Assembly: GCF_003002065.1 (NCBI RefSeq)
Contig: NZ_PVZG01000001.1
Location: 186,001 to 250,000, forward strand
DNA length: 64,000 bases
From: Pseudosporangium ferrugineum
Lineage (GTDB): Bacteria > Actinomycetota > Actinomycetes > Mycobacteriales > Micromonosporaceae
Direction: 5' to 3'
Shown here: positions 8,986-16,618 of the stretch, piece by piece
Numbering within the stretch: position 1 is the first letter of the stretch
How the letters are laid out: every line of letters begins with the position of its first letter
The notes under the pieces: model-generated
Databases searched by the model: none
What the model was told of the DNA's origin: nothing
Seen by the model: only the letters and a program-made list of their open reading frames with translations
Translations under genes and position numbers: made by a program

Positions 8986-8998
8986 TGAGAAGTTCTCA
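8986..8998. other. Short perfect palindrome between convergent genes
   Basis: TGAGAA-G-TTCTCA, 13 bases, in the 97-base gap between the PAS-GGDEF-EAL gene and the SfnB-like gene. It has no T run and is too short for a strong terminator. It could be a protein-binding site; no function is assigned. Confidence 0.3.
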
Positions 8999-9053
8999 TG
9001 TTCACGCTACGCGCGCTGCCACCGGTGGGTGCGGGATTCGCCGGAGTGCCCCG

Positions 9054-10223
9054 CTACAGCTGGCCGTGGTTCGGCGGCTGGACGTCCGCCAGCTCGTACG
9101 CGCCCAGGTGGTGGTACTTCCAGTCGAGCGGGTCGTGCAGGGTGTGCGTCCGCGAGTTGCGCCAGTGCCGGTCGAGGTCGTACTTCGCCGCCGTCGCGCT
9201 GGTGCCGCACATCTGGAACAGCTCCGACGCCGCCTCCAGGGCCACCTCGCTGCCGAACGCCTTCGCCGCCGCCACGGCGAGGGAGCCGCGGGCGGCCTCC
9301 GCGGCGTCCGCCGGGATCAGGCCGATCCCGTCGAGGGTACGGGCCGCGTCGGCGAGCAGCGCCTCGGCCGCCCGTACCCGCGCCGCGACCCGGCCGTAGC
9401 GGTGCAGCACGTGCGGATCGTCGGTGGCGGTCACCGCGCCGGCCCGCACGGCCTCGGTGGACGGACGGGCCCGTTCCCGCAGGTACGCCCGGGCGTCCCG
9501 CAGCGCGCCCCCGGCGATGCCCACCTCGATGGCGGCGTGCACCACCTGCGCCCGGGCACCCAGCTGCTGCGGCACCTCGTACGCCCCCGCGTAGTCGAGC
9601 ACCAGCGGCACCTCGACGTCCGTGAAGGTCGCGGTCCCGCTGATCGTGGCGCGCTGCCCGATCACGTCCCAGTCGGTGTCGACGGTGACCCCGCCGGCGT
9701 CGCGCCGGACGAACGCGAGGACCTGACGGCCGTCCTCGCCGAGGGCGCTGACCGCGATCCAGGCCGAGGTCAGGGCGCCGGTCGTGTAGAACTTGCGGCC
9801 GGTGAGCCGGCCGCCCGCGTACCGGGTGCGCAGGTCCTGCGCGTGGGTGCCGCCCCGCTCGGCGATCGCGTTGCCGATCCGCCGGCCGGCGAGGACCTCG
9901 GCGTACAGCGTGGCGCGGGTGGTGTCGTCGCCGTGCGCGGCGAGGACGTCGACGAGCAGGTAGTGCGCCTGCGGGACCTGGGCGATCGCCGGGTCCACCG
10001 CCGCCACGACCCGGATCACCTCGGCCAGCGTGGACGGGCCGAGGCCGGGCCCGCCGTCCGCGGCCGGGACGGTGATGCCCAGCAGCCCCGAGCCGTCGAG
10101 CACCGCCAGCGCGTCGGCCGGCACGGTCGCGGCGCCCTCGCGGTCGCGCCGGATCACGCCCGGCGCCAGCGCCGCGGCGACCTCGTGGGCGGCGGCCACG
10201 GCCGCGTCATGGGAGTCGATCAT
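9054..10223 (-). CDS. SfnB-like acyl-CoA dehydrogenase-fold flavin monooxygenase
   Basis: About 389 residues. ATG at 10223 is preceded directly by GTG at 10226, and either could be used. The sequence has the acyl-CoA dehydrogenase fold: helical N-terminal part, middle sheet (GRKFYTTGALTSAWIAVSAL), and a C-terminal helical bundle. The tail RHWRNSRTHTLHDPLDWKY is the signature of the SfnB/DszC branch, which uses reduced flavin and oxygen in sulfone and sulfonate sulfur acquisition instead of acyl-CoA dehydrogenation. No flavin reductase or sulfur transporter is adjacent, so the substrate is open. Confidence 0.82.
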   Translation of the reverse strand: MIDSHDAAVAAAHEVAAALAPGVIRRDREGAATVPADALAVLDGSGLLGITVPAADGGPGLGPSTLAEVIRVVAAVDPAIAQVPQAHYLLVDVLAAHGDDTTRATLYAEVLAGRRIGNAIAERGGTHAQDLRTRYAGGRLTGRKFYTTGALTSAWIAVSALGEDGRQVLAFVRRDAGGVTVDTDWDVIGQRATISGTATFTDVEVPLVLDYAGAYEVPQQLGARAQVVHAAIEVGIAGGALRDARAYLRERARPSTEAVRAGAVTATDDPHVLHRYGRVAARVRAAEALLADAARTLDGIGLIPADAAEAARGSLAVAAAKAFGSEVALEAASELFQMCGTSATAAKYDLDRHWRNSRTHTLHDPLDWKYHHLGAYELADVQPPNHGQL

Positions 10224-10342
10224 CACCCGCCGATCCTAGGCATCGCTCCCCCGCCGCACCCGTACGGCACCCGCCGCGCACCCGCCACGCACCCGCCGCC
10301 GGGTTGACTGATCCGGTTGAGCGGCCGGCGAACGGGGATGCG

Positions 10343-11818
10343 ATGCGGGGCACTGACCGGCGGGCCTACGCGGTCGCCATGGCCGTGGTGATCGCCGGTT
10401 ACCAGCTGCTCCCGGACGGTCCCTGGTGGACGGCGGCGTGGCAGGTCGGCATCGGCTGGGCCGGCACCGCGGCGATCCTGGCCGGGGCGCGCCGGCTGCC
10501 GTGGCGCGACCGGCTGCCCTGGTGGTGCTTCGCGCTGGGCATCTTCGCGAACTCGTCCGGCATCGCCGTGGCGGTCTACGCCGAGAGCGTTCTCGGCCGG
10601 GTGGATCTGCCCACCCCGGCGGACCCGCTGTTCCTCGTCCTCTACCCCGCGTGCGCGCTGGGCCTGGCGCTGCTGATCCGCCGGCGCGAGCCCGGTCGCA
10701 ACTGGACGGCCATGGTGGACGCCACCACCATCACCACCGGGCTGGGCCTGCTCGCCTGGGTGTACGTGATCGAGCCGGCCGCCCAGGAGGCGGGCATGTC
10801 GCTGCTGGGCCGGGCGGTGCAGGTGGCGTACCCGGTCGGGGATCTGCTCCTGCTCGCCATGCTGACGCGGTTGCTGCGGGCCGGGGGCGTACGCGGGGCC
10901 TCGTTCTGGTGGCTCGCCGGATCGTTCACCGCCTTCCTCGCCGGGGACACCACCTGGGTGGTCCTCGGCAACCTCGGCGACGCCGGCTGGGCGCTGGAGG
11001 AGGTCCTGTGGTTCCGCCGGGGCATCGACATGATGTTCCTGACCGCGTTCGCGCTGGCCGGCCTGGCCGCCCTGCACTTGGGCGCCCGCGAGCTGGCCCG
11101 GACGGCGGCGCCGCTCCCGCCCCGCCTCGGCCGCCTGCAACTGGCCGCGCTGACCGGCGCCTCCCTCATCGCCCCGGCGATCCTGGCCGGGCAGGTCGCC
11201 TCCGGCCGGGTCACCGACGGCCCGGCCATCGTGGTCGGCTCGACGGCCCTGTTCCTGCTCGTCGTGACCCGGATGGCACAGCTCGTGCGGCAGGTCGAGC
11301 GGCAGTCCCGGCAGGTGCGCGAGCTGTCGCGCACCGACGACCTGACCGGCCTGCCGAACCGGCGGGCGTGGAACGACGAGCTGCCGCGGGCCCTCGAACG
11401 GTCCCGCCGCGACGGCGCGCCGGTCTGCGTGGCGGTGCTGGACCTGGACCGCTTCAAGCAGTTCAACGACAGCTACGGGCACCCGGCCGGCGACCGCCTG
11501 CTCAAGGAGGCCAGCGCCGCGTGGCACTCGGCGCTGCGCGAGGTCGACACGCTCGCCCGCTACGGCGGCGAGGAGTTCACCGTGCTGCTGCCCGGCGCGG
11601 ACCTGGCATCGGCCCGCGCCGCGACCGAACGGGCACTGGCCGCGACCCCGCTCGGGCAGACGTTCTCGGCGGGCCTCGCCCTGTGGGACGGCACCGAGAC
11701 GTCGGACGAGCTCATCGCGCGGGCCGACGCCGCCCTGTACGCCGCGAAGGGCGCCGGACGCGACCGCATCGTCGCCGCGGACCCGTGGCCGGATGTGCAT
11801 ATGCGCAGGTCGCAATAG
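10343..11818 (+). CDS. Membrane-anchored diguanylate cyclase (GGDEF)
   Basis: 491 residues from ATG at 10343, which follows an AACGGGGA ribosome site; an earlier TTG at 10304 is less likely. Eight to nine hydrophobic segments cover residues ~1-300. A GGDEF domain occupies ~325-490, with DDLTGLPNRRAW, the metal-binding DLDRFKQFND, and the active loop RYGGEEFTVLL near 407. GGEEF is a functional variant. There is no EAL domain, so it should make c-di-GMP. The sensor matches that of the gene at 5942 (for example WVYVIEP / WVYLIAP and VAYPVGDLLLLA / VAYPLGDVLALA). Confidence 0.92.
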   Translation: MRGTDRRAYAVAMAVVIAGYQLLPDGPWWTAAWQVGIGWAGTAAILAGARRLPWRDRLPWWCFALGIFANSSGIAVAVYAESVLGRVDLPTPADPLFLVLYPACALGLALLIRRREPGRNWTAMVDATTITTGLGLLAWVYVIEPAAQEAGMSLLGRAVQVAYPVGDLLLLAMLTRLLRAGGVRGASFWWLAGSFTAFLAGDTTWVVLGNLGDAGWALEEVLWFRRGIDMMFLTAFALAGLAALHLGARELARTAAPLPPRLGRLQLAALTGASLIAPAILAGQVASGRVTDGPAIVVGSTALFLLVVTRMAQLVRQVERQSRQVRELSRTDDLTGLPNRRAWNDELPRALERSRRDGAPVCVAVLDLDRFKQFNDSYGHPAGDRLLKEASAAWHSALREVDTLARYGGEEFTVLLPGADLASARAATERALAATPLGQTFSAGLALWDGTETSDELIARADAALYAAKGAGRDRIVAADPWPDVHMRRSQ

Positions 11819-11909
11819 GTCGGACGGGCCGCGTCGCGGTGGGCGGCCCGGGCCGCCGACCCGGTAGGGTGGGGCCCGGCCCGCCCCCGATCGCGACCCG
11901 GAGCACCCG

Positions 11910-12926
11910 TTGAGCGCAACCGACGAGATCGACCACCCGGCCGTCGCCGCACCCCCGGCGCCGCCCCCGCACCGGGAGCGCCGGATCGGCTCGGTCGAGG
12001 TGCTCGCCGCGCTGCTCGTGCTGCTCGTGGTGTTCCGCGGCCCGCTCGCGTCGCTGATCTCCGGCCCCCGCCTCCAGACCTGGACCACCGTCTTCGTGTC
12101 GGTGCTGGTGCAGGCCGTGCCCTTCCTGGTGTTCGGCGTGGTGCTGTCGGCGGTGATCGCGGTGTTCGTGCCCCGCTCCTTCTGGGCCCGGGCGCTGCCG
12201 AAGCACCCCGCGCTGGCGGTGCCGGCGGCCGGCCTGGCCGGCGTGGTCCTGCCCGGCTGCGAGTGCGGCAGCGTGCCCATCGCCGGCTCGCTGATCCGTC
12301 GTGGGGTCACCCCGGCGGCGGCCCTCGCGTTCCTGCTCGCCGCGCCGGCGATCAACCCGATCGTGCTGACCGCCACCGCCGTCGCCTTCCCGGGCAACCC
12401 GGAGATGGTCGTCGCCCGGGGGGCCGCGAGCCTCGTCGTGGCGGTCACCATGGGCTGGCTCTGGCTGCGGCTGGGCAAGGCCGATTGGATCAGGCTGCCG
12501 CACCGGCCGGACCTCGACGGCCTGGGCCGCGGCCAGGCGTTCTGGGCGGCGGCGCGGCACGACGTGATGCACGCCGGCGGCTTCCTCGTGCTCGGCGCCG
12601 CGGCAGCCGCCACGATCAACGTCGTGGTGCCCGAGCGGTGGCTGACCAGCCTCGCCTCGAATCCGGTGCTGTCGGTGCTGGCCCTGGCCGTCCTGGCCGT
12701 GCTGCTCTCCATCTGCAGCGAGGCGGACGCGTTCGTGGCGGCCTCGCTCTCCCAGTTCTCGCTCACCTCGCGGCTGGTGTTCCTGGTGGTCGGGCCGATG
12801 GTGGACCTCAAGCTGATCAGCATGCAGACCGGGGTCTTCGGCCGCCGCTTCGCCGCCCGGTTCGCCCCGGCGACGCTGGTGGCCGGGATCCTGGCCGGCT
12901 CGGCGTTCGGGGCGGTGCTGCTGTGA
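11910..12926 (+). CDS. YraQ/DUF318-type permease
   Basis: 338 residues from a TTG start with GGAG ten bases upstream. About eight transmembrane helices are visible. The conserved core LPGCECGSVPIAGSLIRRG followed by AAPAINPIV is diagnostic for the UPF0718 (YraQ) permease family, whose two cysteines may bind a metal or thiol substrate. Its last codon overlaps the GTG of the TIGR03943 partner (GTGA), so the two proteins are likely made together and act as one membrane system. The transported species is not known for the family. Confidence 0.85.
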   Translation: MSATDEIDHPAVAAPPAPPPHRERRIGSVEVLAALLVLLVVFRGPLASLISGPRLQTWTTVFVSVLVQAVPFLVFGVVLSAVIAVFVPRSFWARALPKHPALAVPAAGLAGVVLPGCECGSVPIAGSLIRRGVTPAAALAFLLAAPAINPIVLTATAVAFPGNPEMVVARGAASLVVAVTMGWLWLRLGKADWIRLPHRPDLDGLGRGQAFWAAARHDVMHAGGFLVLGAAAAATINVVVPERWLTSLASNPVLSVLALAVLAVLLSICSEADAFVAASLSQFSLTSRLVFLVVGPMVDLKLISMQTGVFGRRFAARFAPATLVAGILAGSAFGAVLL

Positions 12927-13639
12927 ACCGGCAGGCCCAGGCGGTCATCATGCTGCTGTTCGGCGGGGCGATCCTCAAGGCCTGCATGGGCGACCTCTAC
13001 CTGCGCTACGTCAAGGAGGGGCTGCGCCCCTTCCTCATCGGCGCGGGCCTACTGCTGGTCGCCGCGGCCGTCATGACCCTCTGGTACGAGCTGCGCCCGC
13101 GCCGCGCCGCCACGGCCCCGGAGACCGGCGCTCACCACCACGAGCCGCGCGTCGGCTGGCTGCTGATCCTGCCGGTGCTCGGCCTGCTGCTGGTGGCGCC
13201 GCCCGCGCTGGGGTCGTACGCCGCCGGGCAGGCCGGCAGCGTGCTCACCGCGCAGAACTCGTCGTCGGACTACCCCGCGCTGCCCGCGGGCGACCCGGTC
13301 GAGGTGGCGGTGCTCGACTACGCCTCCCGGGCGGTGTTCGACAAGGGACGCAGCCTCACCGGCCGCACGGTGCGGCTCACCGGCTTCGTGACGCCAGGGC
13401 CGGACGGCGAGCCGATGCTGGCCCGCATGGTCATGTCCTGCTGCGCCGCCGACGGGCGCCCGATCAAGGTCGGCCTCGACGGCGGGGACCTGGCCGGCGT
13501 CGCCCCGGACACCTGGGTGCGGGTGGACGGCACGTACGCCGACCGCGTCGGCAAGGACCCGGTGAACGACGCCGACGTGCCGTACCTGCGGGTCACCGGC
13601 TGGCAGGAGATCCCCGCGCCGAAGCAGCAGTACGAGTGA
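12923..13639 (+). CDS. TIGR03943 family membrane protein, YraQ partner
   Basis: 238 residues from GTG at 12923. Two N-terminal membrane helices (QAVIMLLFGGAILKAC, FLIGAGLLLVAAAVM) and a third (WLLILPVLGLLLVAPPAL) precede an extracytoplasmic OB-like domain (TVRLTGFVTPGPDGEP...MSCCAADGRPIKVGL). The paired cysteines in MSCCAADG are the typical family mark. A short histidine cluster (HHHEP) lies between the membrane helices. The gene overlaps both neighbours by four bases, which places it inside a three-gene operon. Function is unknown; its constant pairing with YraQ permeases suggests an accessory or substrate-binding role. Confidence 0.85.
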   Translation: MNRQAQAVIMLLFGGAILKACMGDLYLRYVKEGLRPFLIGAGLLLVAAAVMTLWYELRPRRAATAPETGAHHHEPRVGWLLILPVLGLLLVAPPALGSYAAGQAGSVLTAQNSSSDYPALPAGDPVEVAVLDYASRAVFDKGRSLTGRTVRLTGFVTPGPDGEPMLARMVMSCCAADGRPIKVGLDGGDLAGVAPDTWVRVDGTYADRVGKDPVNDADVPYLRVTGWQEIPAPKQQYE

Positions 13640-14712
13640 GCGGGCGTCGGCGGCTGGCCGGCGGCGCGGCGACGGCGGTGGCGCTGGTGGCGGGCGGGGT
13701 GCTGCTCGCGTACCCGGAGAACGGCGACCGCAGCGCGCCCCCGGGGAGGGTGAGCCTGGCGACGGCCTGGCCGGACGCGCAGCGTGCCGACCTCCCCGGC
13801 AACGTGCCGGACGGCCCGATCTACCACCCGGAGCTGTTCCTCGACGCGCGGACCAGCGTCGGCACCGCCCCCAGCCCGGACGGCGCGGCGGTGCGGCTGG
13901 TCCTGCGCGCGGCCGACGGGTCGCTGCGCGAGCTGCGGCGCCGCCCGATCGCCTCCCGGCCCGAGTTCGGCACCCTGGCCGTCGCCGGCACCGACCTGGT
14001 CTGGTCCGAGTCCGCCGACGGTACGCGCACCGAACTGTGGGCCGCGACCACCGCCGGCGCGGACGTCCGGCGCCTCACCCGCGACACCGGCAACCCGGTG
14101 TTCGCCGGCTCGCAGTGGGACGTCGTCCTGGCGGACGGCCGGGCCTGGTGGGCCGCGGCCTCCGGCGACGAGGAGACCGAGATCCGGTCGGTCGCGCTGG
14201 CCGGCGGGGCCGTCACCGTACGCCGGGTGCCCGGCACCTGGGCGCTGACGGCCTGGCCGTGGCTGACCGACGGCGCCGGCGACCGGACCGGCACCACGAC
14301 CCTGCGCGAGCTGACCGGCAACCGGGAGCAGCGGGTCGCCACGACCGGCACCGAGCTGACCACCTGCGGCCCGGTCTGGTGCCGGGTGATGGTGCTGACC
14401 GGCGACGGACTGGCCCGGATCGACGCCATGCACCCGGACGGCACCGCCCGCCGGCGCATCGCGGGCGGCTCGGCGGGCGCGGCGATCACCGACGTGGCGA
14501 TCCTCGACCGCTTCGAGATCCTCTCCGAGGCCGGCCCGGACTCCGACCTCACCGGCACGGAGGCGCTGCTCGTCCACGACCTGCGCGACGGCCGCACCGT
14601 GGACGTCACCGCGGCCACCGACGGCGCCTTCGCCCGCAACGGCGTGCTGTGGTGGGCCACCGGCGACCAGGACTCGCTGGTCTGGCACACGCTCGACCTG
14701 CGTACGGTCTGA
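13636..14712 (+). CDS. Exported TolB-like beta-propeller protein, unknown function
   Basis: 358 residues from a GTG that overlaps the stop of the TIGR03943 gene. A twin-basic start (SGRRRLAGGAATAVALVAGGVLLAY) gives a signal peptide or membrane anchor without a lipobox cysteine. The rest is built from repeated short beta blades such as LVWSESADGTRTELWAATTAGADVRR, as in WD40/TolB-like propellers. No enzyme motif is seen. Operon position suggests it works outside the membrane with the YraQ/TIGR03943 pair, but that is inference only. Confidence 0.7.
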   Translation: MSGRRRLAGGAATAVALVAGGVLLAYPENGDRSAPPGRVSLATAWPDAQRADLPGNVPDGPIYHPELFLDARTSVGTAPSPDGAAVRLVLRAADGSLRELRRRPIASRPEFGTLAVAGTDLVWSESADGTRTELWAATTAGADVRRLTRDTGNPVFAGSQWDVVLADGRAWWAAASGDEETEIRSVALAGGAVTVRRVPGTWALTAWPWLTDGAGDRTGTTTLRELTGNREQRVATTGTELTTCGPVWCRVMVLTGDGLARIDAMHPDGTARRRIAGGSAGAAITDVAILDRFEILSEAGPDSDLTGTEALLVHDLRDGRTVDVTAATDGAFARNGVLWWATGDQDSLVWHTLDLRTV

Positions 14713-15669
14713 TCAGCCGAGGCGCGGCGGCAGCCCGAAGAGGGGGAACAGGCGCGGCGTGTCGAGGTAGTTCGTGATCCCGGCGATCCGCCCCCCGAAG
14801 ATCTCCAGCACGATCAGCGCCCACGGCTCGTGGCCCGCGCCGCCGGACGCCGGCCGGTACTGGCCGAACGCCGGCTGGCCGCCGGCCGCCACCGGGATCA
14901 GGCGGGAGCCCCGGCAGCCGCTGCCGGTGCCGGCCATCCAGGCGCCGATGTCGCCGGTCCCGCGCAGCCACAGCGGCAGCGGCGGCATCGACAGCGTCGC
15001 GTCCTCGTGCAGCAGCGTGGTCAGCGCCTCCAGGTCGTACGCCTGGAACGCCTCGACGTAGCGGCCGAGCAGCACCCGCTGCGCCTCGTCCAGCGGCCGG
15101 TACACGTCCGTGGCGGCGTCCGCGGCGGCCACCGTCGCGCGGGCCCGCTGCAGCGCGCTCGTGACGCTCGGCACGGACGTGCCGAGCAGCTCGGCGACCT
15201 CCTGGGCCGACCACGCCAGCACGTCGCGCAGGATCAGCACGGCCCGCTGCCGCGGCGGCAGGAGCTGCAGCGCCGCGACGAACGCCAGCCGGATCGATTC
15301 CCGCTCGGCGATCACGTCGGCGGGGTCGGCCCGCTCCGGCACCACCCGGGTGTCCGGGACCGGGCCGAGCCAGACCGCCTCCGGCCGGGGTTCGCCGGGA
15401 TCGGTGGCGTGCCCGGAGCCGGCCGGGCCGAGATCCATCGGGCGGACCCGCCGCTGGGCGCTGTCCAGCATGCTGAGGCAGACGTTGGTGGCGATCCGGT
15501 AGAGCCACGACCGCAGCGCCGCGCGGCCCTCGAAGTCGTCGAGCCCCCGCCAGGCGCGGAGCAGGGCGTCCTGCACGGCATCCTCGGCCTCGAAGGCCGA
15601 ACCGAGCATGCGGTAGCAGTACCCGGTCAGCTCCGGCCGGTACGCCTCGAGCTGGGCCACGTCGGTCAC
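14713..15669 (-). CDS. ECF sigma factor with C-terminal SnoaL-like domain (SigG/TIGR02960-like)
   Basis: 318 residues. Sigma region 2 (YRPELTGYCYRMLGSAFEAEDAVQDALLRAWRG) and region 4 (ALQLLPPRQRAVLILRDVLAWSAQEVAELLGTSVPSV) are followed by a C-terminal SnoaL-like domain of about 120 residues (LLGRYVEAFQAYDLEALTTLLHEDA). That extension takes the place of an anti-sigma factor in the SigG/SigJ type and is known to tune activity. No anti-sigma gene is next to it, which fits. It ends base-to-base with the propeller gene and is divergent from an alpha/beta hydrolase that may be one of its targets. Confidence 0.9.
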   Translation of the reverse strand: MTDVAQLEAYRPELTGYCYRMLGSAFEAEDAVQDALLRAWRGLDDFEGRAALRSWLYRIATNVCLSMLDSAQRRVRPMDLGPAGSGHATDPGEPRPEAVWLGPVPDTRVVPERADPADVIAERESIRLAFVAALQLLPPRQRAVLILRDVLAWSAQEVAELLGTSVPSVTSALQRARATVAAADAATDVYRPLDEAQRVLLGRYVEAFQAYDLEALTTLLHEDATLSMPPLPLWLRGTGDIGAWMAGTGSGCRGSRLIPVAAGGQPAFGQYRPASGGAGHEPWALIVLEIFGGRIAGITNYLDTPRLFPLFGLPPRLG

Positions 15670-15771
15670 GCGGCAAGACTACGGAAAATTCCCCGCCGGG
15701 CACCGATGACTTTCCGGTGGCCGCCCGGTCTACCCCTGCGACACCCGGACGAACAAGCACAAGGAGTGGCC

Positions 15772-16575
15772 ATGACCGCAACCGGGCAGTACGCGGACGT
15801 CAACGGGCTCAGCATGTACTACGAGGTCCACGGCAGCGGGCGTCCGCTGGTGCTGCTGCACGGTGGGCTCGGGTCGGGCGAGATGTTCGCACCGCTCCTC
15901 GACACCCTCACGGCGCACCGCACGGTCGTCCTGCCGGACCTGCAGGGCCACGGCCGGACCGCCGACGTCGACCGGCCGCTCGACATTCGCACGATGGCCG
16001 ACGACGTGGCCGCCCTCATCGGCCACCTGGGCCTGGAGCGGCCGGACGTGGCCGGCTACTCGCTGGGCGGCGGGGTGGCGCTGCTGACCGCGATCCGGCA
16101 CCCGGAGAAGGTACGCCGCCTGGTCTCGGCGTCGGCCGGCATCCGCCGCGGCGCGACCTACCCGGAGATCCTGGCGCAGCAGGGGCAGGTGTCCGGCGCG
16201 GCGGCCGAGTTCATGAAGGAGACGCCGATGTACGAGCTGTACCAGCGGGTGGCGCCCCGCCCGGAGGACTTCCCCCGGCTGCTCGACAAGATCGGCGCGG
16301 CGATGGCCGAGGACTTCGACTTCACCGAGGAGGTCCGCGGCCTCCAGGTGCCGGCCCTGGTGGTGGGCGCGGACGCGGACCTGGTGCCGCCCGCCCACTT
16401 CGTCGAGGTCTTCGGGCTGCTCGACGGCGGCGCCCGCGACGGCGGCTGGACGGGTGAGGGACGGCCCAAGGGCGGCCACGCGCTGGCGATCCTGCCCGGC
16501 CTGACCCACTACGACCTGTTCCGGTCCCCGCTGTTCGCGGCGGTGACGCTGGCCTTCACCGACCGGGAGGACTGA
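15772..16575 (+). CDS. Alpha/beta hydrolase
   Basis: 267 residues; ATG follows AAGGAG at 15761. The fold is complete: oxyanion strand LVLLHGGLGSG, nucleophile elbow GYSLGGG with S97, acid in VVGADADLVPP, and histidine in LPGLTHYD. The closest general type is the small-molecule esterase or lactonase/peroxidase group rather than lipases. The 102-base gap to the divergent ECF sigma gene contains the promoters for both. Substrate unknown. Confidence 0.88.
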   Translation: MTATGQYADVNGLSMYYEVHGSGRPLVLLHGGLGSGEMFAPLLDTLTAHRTVVLPDLQGHGRTADVDRPLDIRTMADDVAALIGHLGLERPDVAGYSLGGGVALLTAIRHPEKVRRLVSASAGIRRGATYPEILAQQGQVSGAAAEFMKETPMYELYQRVAPRPEDFPRLLDKIGAAMAEDFDFTEEVRGLQVPALVVGADADLVPPAHFVEVFGLLDGGARDGGWTGEGRPKGGHALAILPGLTHYDLFRSPLFAAVTLAFTDRED

Positions 16576-16580
16576 CCCCC

Positions 16581-16611
16581 GGGGCCGCCGGGTCCCCCAC
16601 CCGGCGGCCCC
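16581..16611. terminator. Strong bidirectional hairpin terminator
   Basis: GGGGCCGCCGGGT and ACCCGGCGGCCCC pair perfectly over 13 bases around a five-C loop. It sits in the 43-base gap between the convergent hydrolase and phoX genes, so it can serve both. No U tract is present, as is common for actinomycete terminators. Confidence 0.8.
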
Positions 16612-16618
16612 GCGCCCG

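Noticed and set aside
10256..10302. Repeats of GCACCCGCC in the divergent promoter
   Set aside because: Four imperfect copies in very GC-rich DNA with no symmetry; not enough to call an operator.
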